Shown here piece after piece: positions 9,576 through 22,699 of a DNA stretch of 64,000 nucleotides. The stretch's first letter is position 1. The number at the start of each line of letters is the position of its first letter. Origin of the DNA: Aquatica leii (taxonomy: Eukaryota > Arthropoda > Insecta > Coleoptera > Lampyridae); assembly GCA_035610365.1 (NCBI GenBank), contig CM069432.1, positions 5,890,001 to 5,954,000 of the forward strand, given 5' to 3'. The translations under genes and the position numbers were made by a program. The notes under the pieces were generated by a model. It was given only the letters and a program-made list of their open reading frames with translations. It ran no database searches and had not been told where the DNA came from.

Positions 9576-10597
9576 TTTAATATTATTTTAATTTATTATT
9601 CAAGTAGTCACTACAAATTGAACAGAACGACTGAATCCCGTTTCATACCCGTAGCAGTGTGAATGCTTGACAAAATTCTTGCACTTGCAGAGCACATGCA
9701 AAGACCGTTCCGAGCCCTTGCATTGCAGGCCGCTTCCACGATAGTGGGAATAGGCCTTAATAGATATGAAAGAAGACCTGTCTTGGGAATGAATGGATAA
9801 GATAAGAAGACATTACTTTATAGCAATTGTAGCGTAGATACATGTACTATCTTTTTTTTTTATATATTTTATTTATGCGAAAAGGAGAATCGAAATGTAG
9901 CCACCCGACCAAAGGATACATTGAAAAATACCTTAAACATAAAGATGTGGCAAAAAAAATTTTTCGGCTCAAACCGAATATTAGTCTAAGTGAAATTATT
10001 GCAGAAAGAAGCAGCCGATGGCAATGAAATAGATATAACTGGTGAGAATCATCCAGCAGCAATATTTAACAATATTGGTAATATCACTGAAACTGATAAT
10101 CTTGGCGGAAAATCGTTATACCCAGTTTCATCAAAGTCGTTCCAATTTTAATTTTAACAATAATGTAACGTTTAATTTAATAATTAATAAAATACTGCAT
10201 GCCTTAATAACGCAACATTTCTTTTCTGTCACAAAACGTTCATTTTTTTCAAAAGTTACTATCAAAAGTGGCATATTTTAATACAGCTAGACTAAACTTT
10301 TTTTTACATGGCCAACTTAATTCACGAACACATAGATTGCTTTATTATAAATGTAGTAAACTTAAAAAAAAACATGACAAAAATCATAGAAAGTTTCTTA
10401 ACATTTTTACCTTTGAAAAAGTTATAAATTACAAAAAAATCACACAGAATAAAAATACGAAAAATATTGAGCAGTAGCAATAATTTTTGTTAATACACTA
10501 CAGTAATCTTTTTTTATAATTTTTTTTAAATTGTGTTTTTGTTTAACTGTTATTGTAAGTTTCTTGTTTAAGATGTTTTAATTTGTTATTGTTTTTC
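9576..10597. other. Mostly AT-rich DNA, nothing recognised
   Basis: The first 200 bases are GC-richer and probably still belong to the Harbinger element (transposase promoter side). A 61-codon frame at 9842-10027 matches nothing I know, although the following frame (reading about 9990-10110) also looks protein-like. No repeat was found. Confidence 0.4.
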
Positions 10598-10602
10598 AAC
10601 GA

Positions 10603-10806
10603 TGTTTAGTATTACGTTTTAAATTTGGCGGATTCCGCATTCTCGATAGAAGGGGTTATACCTAAAAGGGTACAAATGGTAGTATTATAAGAAACTTCAA
10701 TGCCGAATGTTGGCACGTTTCTATTCTTGTAAAAATTGTAACTTCTATAATAAATTTCTTACAATAAATTATCGAACATAAGTGTCTAAGCAACAATCTT
10801 CAAACA
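10603..10806 (+). repeat. 5' LTR (BEL/Pao)
   Basis: 204 bp, TG...CA. Two mismatches to the 3' LTR. Confidence 0.95.
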
Positions 10807-10823
10807 TGGTCCTTCGAGCCGGA
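10807..10823 (+). promoter_or_regulatory. Primer binding site
   Basis: TGGTCCTTCGAGCCGGA directly follows the 5' LTR, the expected place and form (TGG start, complementary to a tRNA 3' end). I did not assign the tRNA. Confidence 0.7.
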
Positions 10824-11156
10824 TTAAAACGTATAAAAATTAAGAAAAATTAGAAAAAATCAGTTCGTTCATTTATCCAAGGGCAGCAACGACTTTGGGT
10901 ACATACAGTCGGCCAGAATCAACGTTCAAGTATTGCTACCTGCGTCAGATACTAGAATTTCGCCTGCCTTCTCTCTTCGTGGTTGATGCCGGTGAGAACA
11001 GGATTCAGTACTTCGCTGAGCAGTTGCATTAATTGTAAGACCTTTTTATTCATTCCTTTATCTTAGAATTGTTTTACTCTTATTTAAGTATTGTACTGCG
11101 TGTAAGTTTATACGTTTCATATTTCAATTAAATTGTAGTTTTTAATTGCGTTAAAT

Positions 11157-12240
11157 ATGGAAACCGAATTGACGGTTTTACATAAAAATCGCGGAACTTT
11201 TAAACAAAGATTAACATTATTCGATAAATACTTAAAGAAAACAGTGTCCGAATGCGGCGAGGACGGAGTTTTAAAATGCACCGTTCAATTAGAAACGAGA
11301 TAAACAACAATAACATCTATATTAAATGATTTTGAAGATATTCAATCCAAAATTGAATGTATTTCAAAAAAATGAGACTGATGAATTTGTGCATCGCGAA
11401 GAATTTGAAAATTTATATTACGATGTCATTTCACGTGCTAAGTTATTAATCGATAAATCAAAACCTGTTATTGACGGTCAAAAAAAATTCGCCGATTGAC
11501 AATTTAAATTCTGTCAATTCAAATTACATTGAAAGCGTTAAGCTTCCAACAATAAGCTTACCGACATTTCACGGATCTTATGAAAAGTGGTTAGAGTTTC
11601 ATGATACCTTTGAATCATTAATTCATAATAATTTAAAAATCAATGACATACAAAAGTTCCATTATCTGAGGGCATCCCTGGGTGGCGATGCGGCTCAAGT
11701 AATTAGTTCGTTGGAGATTTCGTCAAGCAATTATGCTATTGCTTGGTCTCTACTTTGCGAAAGATATGCCAATACAATATGCCAATTCAATTTACGACAA
11801 ATTCAAAAGGAATCGTCGGTTCAGTTAAGACAGCTTGTAGATAGCGTCTTAAAGCACACGCGTTCATTAGAATCATTAAATCAGCCTGTGCGACATTGGG
11901 ATACTTTGTTAATTTTTATTGTAGCAAGTAAACTTGACCCAATCACTGCACGAGAATGGGAGTCACATAAATTCGATGGCGAACTTCCTACATTCGAAAA
12001 TATGATTGCGTTTCTCAAGGGAAGAGCTGATTTGCTTGAAACACTTGAGTTAAGTAAAGTCAGTTTAAAATTGTGTCTTTCCGATAAAGGCTATTCATAT
12101 AATGAGTCTTATCTTAAATCAAAATCGTTTCTTTCTGCAAACATAAAATGTTCTTGCAGTGCAAATACGGCAGCTGTAAGAAATGTAATTCAAAGCATCA
12201 TACGTTGTTTCATATGACGGTACAACCTCAACAATCCTCA
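11157..12240 (+). pseudogene. BEL/Pao gag region
   Basis: The gag part of the element. The central portion has the DUF1759-type core seen in BEL gags: LPTFHGSYEKWLEFHDTFE, then FHYLRASLGGDAAQVI and WSLLCERY. In life this protein would form the particle shell. It is broken, like the rest of the coding region. Confidence 0.85.
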
Positions 12241-12362
12241 GATTCAGATAAGTTTCTTTAAAAGCGTCTACTCACTCAGAAAGGCAATCAACTCTTTCTA
12301 GTTATACAAATTCAGTTCAAGGCCAAACTCTCTTATCAACGGCTATAATACAGATTGCGGAT

Positions 12363-14020
12363 GTGTTTGGCAATCTTCATAATTGCAGAGCCCTTTTAGA
12401 CTGCGGTTCACAATCAAATTTCATCACTTCAAATTTATGTCAAACGTTGGGTTTAAATCAAACTAACGTTAGTATTTCTATTGCGGGAATAAGTCAAGCA
12501 GTTTCACATATAAAAGCTAAATGTGTAACCGAGATTCATTCTCAGCATTATGCGTTTTCTACTTCAATTACATGTCTTGTAATACAAAATATTTGCGATT
12601 TCATGCCAACCTTCGAAATAGACTTTAAATGTCTCAACATTCCGAGTCATATTAAATTGGCAGATTCCGAGTTCTATATTCCGTCAAGAATAGATATACT
12701 TTTAGGTGCTGATGTTTTCTGGCAACTTCTTTGCGTTGGTCAGTTTAGTTTAGGTCCGTCTGGTCCTGTGGTGCAAAAGACTAAACTAGGTTGGATAGTT
12801 TCAGGAGGACTTAACGTTCCGTCAACTAATATAACACATTGCAATTATAATAGATTGCTTCACACTCAGAATACAGATTTAGATATTCAAGATCAAATCA
12901 AAAGGTTTTGGGAAATAGAAGAGTGTTTTGAAAGGTCGTATTCAGAAGAAGAACAAGCTTGCAAATCTCATTTTATTTCAACAATTAAAAGAAATTCTGA
13001 TGGTCGATTTGTCATTTCCATTCCGTTGAAAGGAAAAATAGAAAAGTTAGGCGACACCAAACAACATGCTTTAAAGCGTTTCTACAGTCTTGAGCGTAAA
13101 TTATCTAATAATAATGCATTAAAAATAAGTTATAATGAATTCATGCGTGAGTACATTGAGCTTGGTCATATGTCTAAGGTTAACGACCAAGAACCCAATT
13201 GTCAAATTGTTTACTATCTTCCTCATCACGGAGTACTTAAGGAGAACAGCATCACAACCAAGTTAAGGGTTGTCTTTGATGGCTCGTTTTTGTCTTCTTC
13301 TGGTATTTCGCTAAATGATCTTCAAATGGTAGGGCCTACTGTTCAAGATGACCTTTTATCGATTTTACTGCGTTTTAGACAACATACCTACGTCGTCACA
13401 GCGGACATTACAAAAATGTACCGCCAAGTTCTTGTTTCTCCTGGGCAAAGATCACTTCAACAAATTTTTTGGAGGTTTAACCCAAATGATCCAGTTTGTA
13501 CTTACCAATTGAATACAGTTACGTATGGGACTGCATCTGCAGCTTTTCAGGCAATACGTTGTTTAATTCAGTTGGCCAATGAAAATGAAACGGTTAATCC
13601 TGTAGCATCTCAAGTCATCAAACAAGACTTCTATGTTGACGATTTGCTAACAGGCGGTGACTGTGCGGAAACACTTTCGACTATTTGCAACAATGTCTCC
13701 AAAATTTTACGTCAAGGTAGTTTTGAACTCCGCAAGTGGGTATCAAATGACCCGGCAGCTCTATCCAACATTCGACATTCCGAATTATTATCACATTTTA
13801 CGCCTATTGGAGATGTTCAAAATACGAAAACTTTAGGTCTCCATTGGAATCACCAAACCGACGTGCTTGTTTTCAATATCAGTTTATCTACCGCGACTAA
13901 AATTAGTACGAAAAGAACAATTCTTGCTAGCATTGCACAAATTTACGATCTGCTTGGTCTTTTAAGCGCGTGCACAATTACAGCAAAAATCATATTACAA
14001 AGGCTTTGTTTGGCAAGAAA
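12363..14020 (+). pseudogene. BEL/Pao protease and reverse transcriptase
   Basis: The A17 protease comes first (ALLDCGSQSNFIT near residue 10; ILLGADVF; TKLGWIVSGG). The reverse transcriptase follows, with LRVVFDGS, TADITKMYRQV and the catalytic block FYVDDLLTG. The longest undisturbed piece is 584 codons. The two domains mature the polyprotein and copy the element's RNA. Confidence 0.9.
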
Positions 14021-14700
14021 GGTTGAGTTGGGACGAATCGGTTCCTCAAAATATTTTAACTCAGTGGCAACAATTTGTTCGCGAACTACCAGAGTTAAAT
14101 CGTATCCAAATTTCTAGAAATGTAAAACTAAAAAATGCCGTTTCTTACGAAATGCACGGATTCTCTGATGCTAGTAATGCTGCGTATGGTGCCACTATTT
14201 ATGTCAAAAGTCTAGATCAAAACGGAGATTCATCCATTCATTTATTATGCGCGAAATTAAAGGTCGCGCCGTTAAAAACTATTAGTATACCAGGGCTTGA
14301 ATTGTGTGGAGCTTTACTTTTGGCTCGTCTTGCAAACAAAGTACGCAAGTCTTTAAATTCAAAATTCGATCATGTTTATTATTGGTGCGACTCCACCATC
14401 GTCTTAGGGTGGATAAATACGGAACCAAATCTGTTAAAAACTTTCGTTGGGAATCGAATTGCAGAAATTCAACGTAAGACTACTAAAGATATCAAAGAAA
14501 TCATGTGGATTCAAAGGACAATCCTGCAGATCTGGTCTCACGAGGTGTTAGCCCTAGAGTTCTTCTTAATTGTAAGCTATGGTGGCATGGTTCTACCTGG
14601 TTGCCGAATGTCTTCAGTTTCTCAGATAATTGGGCATTTTCACAGGAATTGCCCGAAACACGCAAACCTAAGAATATTCTTGTCTTAACTAGTATTGAGG
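14020..14700 (+). pseudogene. BEL/Pao RNase H region
   Basis: Recognisable blocks are MHGFSDASNAAYGA (first acidic residues), PLKTISIPGLELCGALLLA and YYWCDSTIVLGWI, in the order typical of BEL pol downstream of the reverse transcriptase. Confidence 0.85.
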
Positions 14701-16182
14701 AAACACACGATTTCATGTTTAGGTTCTCTAACTTAAATAAGTTAAAGCGATGCACTGCTTATATTCTTCGATTTGTGAACAATTGCAAAACGCCACAAAA
14801 CAAACGCGTTTTTGGTCCACTTTCAGTAAAAGAATTACGGAATTCATTGGTATGTCTTATAAAAATTACTCAAAGGCAACGTTTTACACGCGAAATTTGC
14901 AAATTGCAACAAAACAAAGATATTTGTGCAAAAAGTAAAATTCTTCTTTTGCAACCATTCTTGGACACCGATGGTGTATTGCATGTCGGGGGACGATTAA
15001 AAAATTCTTCTTTCAGTTTTGATAAGAAACACCCGATACTAATTCCATCCAATCATCATTTCTGTGAATTGATATTTCGTGCTTGGTATGAAAGGATGTT
15101 TCATGCCGGTCCACAATTACTGTTGGCATCTGTAAAAGAAGAGTTTTGGCCTATTCATGGTAGAAATGCTGCCAAAAGGGGAGTACGCACGTGTGAAATG
15201 TAATAAAGCAGAACCTAAAAATCTTCTCTATATTATGGGCGATTTGCCCAAAGATTGTGTTAATCCATCACCTCCATTCTATATCACTGGTGTTGACTAC
15301 GCAGGAAATGTCTTTATTAAAGATAGGAAAGGACGTGGTTGCAAAATTTCAAAGGCATACGTATCCTTATTTATTTGTTTTACAACACGTGCTGTTCATT
15401 TAGAGTTAGTTACGGAATTAAGTACTGAAGCGTTTATGGCAGCTCTTAAAAGATTCATAAGCAGGAGAGGCATTCCTCTCAGGGTGTATTCAGATAACAG
15501 AACTAATTTTTTAGGCGCTAACAATGAGATGCAAAGTTTTGGCAAATTTATCATGAAACATAAAGGTGACATTTAAGAATCGTGTTCAAATGAAGATATA
15601 GATTGGCATTTTATACCGCCATACTCGCCACATTTCGGCGGCCTTTGGGAGGCCGGTGTAAAATCAATAAAATTTCATATTAAAAGAGTGATAGGCAATG
15701 CCTACCTTACGTACGAAGAATTTAGTACAATACTTACCCAAGTAGAATCAATCCTTAATTGTCGTCCTTTATCACAACTTTCAACCGATCCTAACGATTT
15801 AAATCCACTAACTCCGGCGCATTTTCTCATCGGAAGACCATTTATGTCAATTCCTGAGCCAGACTTAAAAGATATTAATGAAAACCGTTTAAGTCGTTAT
15901 CAAAGGCTACAACAAATAGTCCAACACATATGGGCCAGGTGGTCGAAAGAATATATAGCTGAATTGCAGCAAAGACAAAAGTGGAAACAAACTACTGAAA
16001 ACGTCACAGTAGGCACTTTAATGCTCATTAAGGAGCCAAATTTACCTCCATTAAAATGGCAGCTCGGTCGAATTGTCGAGCTTCACCCGGGTGCAGACAA
16101 AATCGTCAGAGTGGTAACAATAAAAACATCCAAAGGACTAATCAGAAGAGCAATAGCCAGCATCTGTCCACTACATCAGTGA
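14700..16182 (+). pseudogene. BEL/Pao integrase
   Basis: The region starts with the linker before integrase (LLLQPFLDTDGVLHVGGRL) and the N-terminal zinc-binding area. The DDE core follows (ITGVDYAGNV, RVYSDNRTNFLGA, HFGGLWEAGVKS). The C-terminal DUF5641-like region ends it (PLTPAHFLIGRP, WQLGRIVELHPGADK, VRVVTIKTSKG). It would insert the DNA copy into the host chromosome. Broken in several places. Confidence 0.9.
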
Positions 16183-16393
16183 ATGGGTTTCGTTATTTTG
16201 CTGTGCGTGTTATTATTGAATTAATGTGATTTAGAATTGTTTATTACATTTAAGTAGGATATAAAATGGCATTTAGTTTATATTCTTTATTTTACACATA
16301 TATTATTGTACGTTAGTTACACATCCAGTTAACTGTAATTCAAAATTATAAAATGTATTTATTTAAAGGGTTACCCTTTCAAAGCGGGCGGTC

Positions 16394-16597
16394 TGTTTAG
16401 TATTACGTTTTAAATTTGGCGGATTCCGCATTCTCGATAGAAGGGGTTATACCTAAAGGGGTACAATTGGTAGTATTATAAGAAACTTCAATGCCGAATG
16501 TTGGCACGTTTCTATTCTTGTAAAAATTGTAACTTCTATAATAAATTTCTTACAATAAATTATCGAACATAAGTGTCTAAGCAACAATCTTCAAACA
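16394..16597 (+). repeat. 3' LTR (BEL/Pao)
   Basis: 204 bp, preceded by the purine-rich AAAGCGGGCGG. Nearly identical to 10603-10806. Confidence 0.95.
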
Positions 16598-16602
16598 AAC
16601 GA

Positions 16603-18869
16603 TATATAGTTTTTTTAACAAAAAAAAACTGCTGTACCATATAAACATTTGTTTTTTTAACATATTTTAATAATATATTTTTAAATAAACAAATTTAATT
16701 ATGTGCGTACATTTAAAAAATTAAGTTTTTGCTATTTTATTGTACGATAGATTCCGTTTGATGTGATTTATAATTAAATTTTGGTGTTTTACAATTAGAA
16801 CCAATAATCAAACATACACCAATAAATTTATTTATACACATTGATAAACTGACGGCTGAACAGCGGTTAATTGAAATATATTGACAAACCTTGACGTTTT
16901 TTGTTAATTTTGCTTTTGTAAATAAGTTCTTCAAGCTTTATTATTTTTAATTATAGCAAATTAAGGTATAATTATTCATTTAATTGATTTGTTATTTGTA
17001 TTGGAAGTATCTAATTTATATGTAATTTCCATGTTTTGCAAAAATTTTAGTCTTATAGAAATTATAAAGATTGTTTAAAAAAAAATACATTTATTCTGTT
17101 ACAATTAAAACGATTACACATATAACCAGTTTCAAACTGTTATTAAAATTTAATACTGGTTTTAAATTTTAATAAAAATTTACTAGTAGTACAATTTTAA
17201 ATCAAAGAATTAATATTGTAATTAATACTCATTTTCTTTATAATTGCTGAATTATACAGGTGTTGTAGTTTTGGGAAACCTAAATTCCCAGTCATTCGAG
17301 CTTTAAACTTTAACTAACATTTTACCCTTATACCAATAGTAGCTTAATTTACATTTTGATAGTTCAAAACTTGTAACAAGGTAGACATGTAATGTACCTA
17401 TAATAATCCTCGATAATGAGGTGCATAATAACGTTATTCGAGAATACTGGAAATACCATAATTACAGTTACAATAATGCTACTCTTCTACGACGTACTGA
17501 ACATGTCTTACACTCAACAAAATATTACGGATTATCCTACAAAACAATTGTCGATCGTTCCCGGATAAACTTCGGAAAAGTTCTTTCAAAAGATATCTAC
17601 ATTACAGGTGGAATCGTTTCCACTTAGTGCTTTCGCGCTATTTTTCACAAGACTTTACCCCAACATCAAATCGGAACGAAAATCACGTCACGTAGATTTC
17701 GACTATCATCAAATAAAATGGTAAGAGGATTTAGACGTATACCTACAATACCTTTCTAAACCGCAATCTGCCATAATATATATTTGTTGTGGATTGTTTT
17801 TTTTTGTTGTTATTTTATAATCGAAAGCTCGAAACTTATTTTTATTCTATACGTCGATTTGAATTAAATTTCAGTTAATTGAAAATTATACAAACGCAGT
17901 CGTAAATTTTTCACAGTTGAAAAACGATGGACGAACGCTTGCATAAATGTATGTAAATTAAGCATAAAAATTGCCGAACTTCTTTTGATTCATAATCAGG
18001 TCTTGTCAAATTGATGGTTACGCTTGAGCGCGTGTAATGACAACACTGTCAAAAACAATCTAATTGCGTATTAAAGGCGTTGCTCATTTAGTTACTGGCG
18101 TCTAACTTCTGTTTACATTTAAAATTTTCAAACGCTTCAAAATTTTTTTAAGTCATTTATTATTTGACCAAAAATTGAATCTTATTTTTTTTAATTTATT
18201 TTTTATTTTAACGGTTAAAATGTGAAAAAATTTAAATTATATTCTACTTTAATCAAATCGCATTTCTGTATCTTGATTGATTAATAAAATGTTACAAAAC
18301 TCGAAAAACTGTTGGTGAATTAATTGAGTTTGATGTAGTGCAGTTTAATAAATTTATTTTATCATGTTAGTAACAGTATGATGAAACCTGACGGGGTAGA
18401 ACAAATTTTAGGGTAGCTTCCTTAACTCCTGTTTTAAAAGGTATGTAAATAACTGCAATTTTTTTTAATTGAATTTATCTACGGTTTATGAACAACACAA
18501 ATATAGATTTGATTTAATGTAGTGAATACAATACAAATAAACAATTTAGTTGTTATTAGAATACACCTGTTTATGTTTAAATTTTAAAACAAAAAAACTA
18601 TTTTAATTTAGCGAAGGGGTCCATCCAGTGTGGTTGAAGGTTAATAAAATATTAACTTCTAAGTGTTTACAACCAAAAACGTTTAATGTTAAAAAAAAGT
18701 TAAGTTGATTAATTTGGCGACACGTTTCGGTTTATTAAAAAATAATTAAGCCATCTTCGGGTGCTGTATAATTGAAGTAAAGAAAAACGTGCTTAAAAAA
18801 CATTCAGTTAATAAAAAAAATTTAAAAATAAAGTTAATAAACAAAACTACAAACTTACCCAAGTTAGGT
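16603..18869. other. AT-rich DNA without a recognised gene
   Basis: A 68-codon frame at 17421-17627 matches nothing I know. At 18715-18770 there is a short block (ACACGTTTCGG ... CCATCTTCGGGTGC) of a kind that recurs in metazoan retroelements but cannot be assigned. Otherwise long A/T runs. Confidence 0.4.
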
Positions 18870-20600
18870 AATAAATTATTCATTGTGTCGGATAAATATA
18901 CTGACTTCAAAATTAAGCTCCTCGAAAATGTTTGCAACCAAACAAAACACCAAGACACTCTTTTTCGGTAACGGTATATTTTCTCTCTGCTTTAGTTAAA
19001 GTACGACTCGCATAAGCTACAGAATGTTCAAAACAGAGGCATCAGTTTGAATAAAGAAAGGTTTAGAAAAATCGGGACTAAATAAGAGAGGAAGAAGTTC
19101 AATAATTTCTTTAAGGCAGTAAAAGCTTGGTCGGCTTTAGAAGTCCAAATAATAGATTGTCTTTTAGGATTACCATGTAAGAGAGCGTTAATAAAGGCAC
19201 TGATAGTAGAGAAATCTTTAATAAAACGACGATAATATTGCAACAAACCCACTCCACTCTGCGAACTTCGATAGTATTTTCAGGAACGGGAGTTTGTAAA
19301 GTTGACAGAATCTTTTTAGGATCGCTACGTAAACCGTCTTTATTAACAACAAAACTAAGAAAAACAAGGGAATCACACATAAATTTGCACTTTTCAAAAT
19401 TTACAGATAAATTAGCTTTTTAAGCTTTAAAAAAACCAAATTAAGAACCTCTATATGTTTTTCGAAGGTAGGAGTGTCGATAATTATATCATCAAGATAG
19501 ACAAAAACATATGGGTCAAGTTCTGGACCAAGTACTGCATCCATAAGTCTCTGCATTGACTGAGCACTATTACACAAACCAAAAGGCATTCGTTTAAATT
19601 AAAAAAGACCTTTACCATAAACAGTAAACGCAGCCTTAGAATGAGAATTGTTATGAAGAGAACATACAGTTACCTCATTCAACTTACGACCATCAAAGCA
19701 CGTGTGATAAGAGTTATCCTTTTTCTTTACAAGTAAAACAGGAGAGTTCCAAAGACTATTAGATTTTTCAATAACACCTTGTTCAAGAAGACGATCTATT
19801 TCACAATCAAGATGAGTATGCAAGGCAGGAGAGAGAGGATATTAACGTTGCTTAATTGGCCCAGTATTACCAGTATCGTTATAGTGAGAAGATAAATGCG
19901 TTTCAGGTAAAAAGGTATCAGGAGATAGCGGCTTATATTTCTTAACAATATCTTCAAGTTTACTGATATTTTCAGGAACTTAATCAGAGAAACTCTTAAC
20001 TTTATTTACACTACAAACAGGAATTTTTTTAGGAATGGAAAACGAAGAAGAAAGAAAATCCATAGATGTATTGAACAGATGACAGAAATCCATTCCAAAA
20101 TTAAAGCTACTAGAAATAGTAGGAACGACATAAAATTTCACATTCTTGGTGACATTATTTATACTAATAGGAATTTCAACAACTTGAAATACCGTTTTAA
20201 GTTTTCCATCTGCAGTAGATATTAGAATAGAAAGATCATTCCAAACTGTAGAGGAAGAAAAGACGACATGTAAAGCATCTTTATCAAAAACAGAGATATT
20301 TGCACCTGTAGCTAAAACAGCAGTATGTCCTTGATTAGTGAAGCAAAAGGACGGTTGTCATTAGGCATAGAGACAAAGAGAGGAGATAACTCAGGTATGC
20401 ACTGTGAGAAAAAGTTACAATAAAACTTAGAAATGATTTTGAACCAAGCAGACCAATCATTTTTAGAAATGTAGGTTTTAGATGACCTTACTCTTTCTTT
20501 CGGATTGCACGGGAAATATTTTTGTTGAGATGACTTGGACTTTTGGGACACACTGCACCTCTTCGTGCGCCAGACTCGTTTTTTAGAAGAGAAACTGTTG
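18870..20600 (-). pseudogene. Gypsy protease-RT-RNase H region
   Basis: RT blocks in order: EQGVIEKSNSLWNSPVLLVKKKD, MPFGLCNSAQSMQRLMD, the catalytic VYLDDI, and the downstream GLRSDPKKILSTL. The RNase H start follows. Integrase is not seen. Confidence 0.85.
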
Positions 20601-20639
20601 GTTGACCAGCAGGAACGCCAGAAACCATATTACGTTTAG

Positions 20640-21735
20640 AAGAACAGGTATTACACTTTGTCTTAAGTATGTTAGGAGTTCTACATCTATAACAAAAAAT
20701 TTTCTTAGGTAATTTACAGTTAGAATAGATATGTCCATTATCTTGACAATTCCAACACGTAACGACAGACAAAGATAATTCCGGGGTGAATCAGTCATAT
20801 TGACATCATCAGTATAGGCAAAGTCAGGAGCTAAAAAAACATTCACTTTCTTTAAAGGTATTTTTTAATTTGTTGGCGACCATTTTCCAACTTATGACAT
20901 ATATCTAAAAGAATAGGAAACGTTGGAGTATCCTGTAAGACCAAATGTGAGATAAAGAAAAGATGAAGATTACTTTTTACTATACGAAGTTGATTTTCAA
21001 CCGAGGAAGTCGTAGACGATCTCTTAAACATGCTTTGCATTATAGCAATAAAGATAGCAACACTCTCGTTTTCTCTTTGAATACGCTGCTTAATTTCAGA
21101 TAAAAGGTCGTCATCATAAGAAAATGGAAGAAAAGTTTTTTTCAAAAGTTTTTTCCAAATCTTGCCAGTTGTTTACGGTATGTCGAACAGAACAATACCA
21201 GATAAAAGATTGATCTTCAAACAAATCTACGACAGAGTCAATTGAATCTTGGAATTAAATATTACCAGCTAGACGTAATTCATGAACTTTTTCTAAAAAT
21301 TGGATCAAATTGCTTTTACTTCAAGAACCAGAAAACTTTAGATTCCATTTACAAACAGGCATACTATAGAAATGAAATACTGTAGATTCTTTAATTGAGG
21401 TATTTTGCAATTGTGACTCGATGTCGGAGACACTATCCAAACGTAGAAGAAATTCGCCTTCGGTACTGCAAACGTTTAACTTCAGGACTTCCAGAGGTAA
21501 AATCAGAAAAACCATAAATTTTTGAAGTTAAATCTTTCAAAGAGTTAGATACTTCAGAAACATCTTCCTCAAAAGCATAAGTAGACACTAAAACTTTAGA
21601 TAGATCACTAGATTGCCGATGTAAGATAGAACGTAACTGTCTGCGACGTTGATCCTGAGTAGACAAAGGAGTTTGCTTTCTGATAGAAATTTCATAATTA
21701 ATTTCTTCAGAAAGTAAGGCATAGATAAAAGACAT
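20640..21735 (-). pseudogene. Gypsy gag region
   Basis: Begins with MSFIYALLSEEIN and ends with a CCHC-type knuckle followed by a further Cys-rich motif (FCYRC...C..C). Structural protein of the particle; a fossil. Confidence 0.75.
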
Positions 21736-21912
21736 TTTTAGATAAACATAGAAGACAAGATAGAATCAAGGTACGATACGAGATAGCGAAAATCAATTCA
21801 GATATGCATAGAAACGATATTTCTAATCCAGGCGTGTATTCAAAAGAAAACAATTCGCACAAATTGGCAAAATAAATTGTTTTATGTTTTCTCCATAAGG
21901 GATGCCAAAAAT

Positions 21913-22610
21913 TGTAACGTCAACTCTCAGGTAGTTTCTTAGATAGAGAACGCGTTAACAAAAGATACAAAGAAATTAACCAAACAATTAGAAAAATTAC
22001 CAAAATTGGTCAATTAACTTCCGAAGTCAGGGATTCCAAATAGTTTCATTTTAATACTAAGCTATTAACGTCTTATCTGCAATAAAAAGTTGCACAGGAA
22101 TAATGCATTGATTCAATTTCAAAAGATAGTTATAATCCTATATTCAACAAAACAAAACAATCAGCTAAAATTTAGTACCGTTACTTAAAACTAAAGATAG
22201 AAACTTTTATTATTTAATTAATTAAACTTAAAACTAAGAGAATGATTTAAGCAAACCATCCCAATCTGTAGTTTTCAGAAACCACCATAAATATTTATTT
22301 GGGGGGTTGATTCAAACACGATGATAATTGCCTTTTAGTACCTTAGTATCTGTTGTTATTAATGTCAACAATTAAATTCATTTATTGTTAAAAAATTCAA
22401 ATGTACCTACCAAAAAAGTTTTAATATCTTTGAAGCAAATAAATAACTATAAAAAATAGCAGATATCATTTTATTATAACTAAATTTAAAATAATATTTT
22501 AATAAATTAATTATGAGTTTAATAAAAATAATTAACATGTTTAATTACGTTTTTTTACTGATATAAATTAATCGTCGTTCATTTCAAATAATAAAACAAC
22601 TAAAAAAACA
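21913..22610. other. AT-rich DNA, possibly LTR remnant of the Gypsy fossil
   Basis: The stretch to about 22340 may include the upstream LTR of the minus-strand Gypsy, but no second LTR exists in the window to compare it with. The rest is low-complexity A/T. Confidence 0.3.
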
Positions 22611-22611
22611 T

Positions 22612-22699
22612 GAACCGCATTGGGATTTGAACCTTCGTATGTAGCGGCGATATTACCGCAGTTGTACAATTGTTGTCACTAGACCAAAATGACTATTAC
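22612..22699 (-). tRNA. tRNA-like pseudogene or SINE head
   Basis: On the minus strand there is an A-box-like TGGTCTAGTGA, a short GCGG/CCGC stem in the anticodon position and a good B-box GGTTCAAATCC. About 15 bases after it comes a T7 run that would terminate RNA polymerase III. The acceptor and T stems do not pair well, so a working tRNA is unlikely. A tRNA-derived SINE head or a decayed tRNA is the better reading. The anticodon cannot be fixed. Confidence 0.4.

Larger units (their letters stand above)
10598..16602 (+). mobile_element. BEL/Pao LTR retrotransposon with both LTRs and target duplication
   Basis: The 5-bp target duplication AACGA (10598-10602 and 16598-16602) encloses two 204-bp LTRs that start TG and end CA. 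They differ at only about 2 positions (about 1%), so the insertion is young. Parts in order: primer binding site, gag, A17 protease, reverse transcriptase, RNase H, integrase, and a purine-rich tract just before the 3' LTR. The order protease-RT-RNase H-integrase and the A17-type protease place it in BEL/Pao. Despite the fresh LTRs, the coding region is broken in roughly half a dozen or more places. Confidence 0.95.
18870..21912 (-). mobile_element. Ty3/Gypsy fossil, minus strand
   Basis: Read from right to left: possible LTR end and leader (to about 21912), gag N-terminus (21735), a gag tail with zinc knuckles (about 20770-20640; CWNCQDNGHIYSNC), protease region, reverse transcriptase (YVFVYLDDIIIDT, about 19490) and part of RNase H ([18 protein letters not shown], about 19000). 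There is no second LTR and no integrase, so the copy is partial. It is broken in many places and old. The knuckle type resembles that of the fossil at 39.8-43.8 kb, so the two are probably related lineages. Confidence 0.85.

Noticed and set aside
17421-17627. 68-codon frame as a host gene
   Set aside because: No recognisable domain, splice context or conservation that I can judge; kept only as a note in the gap entry.
18715-18770. Hammerhead-like arrangement (CCGAAGA ... GAAACGTGTC on the minus strand)
   Set aside because: The first core block is CCGAAGA instead of CTGATGA, and the flanks do not pair as stem I. Possibly a different retroelement motif, not a ribozyme.
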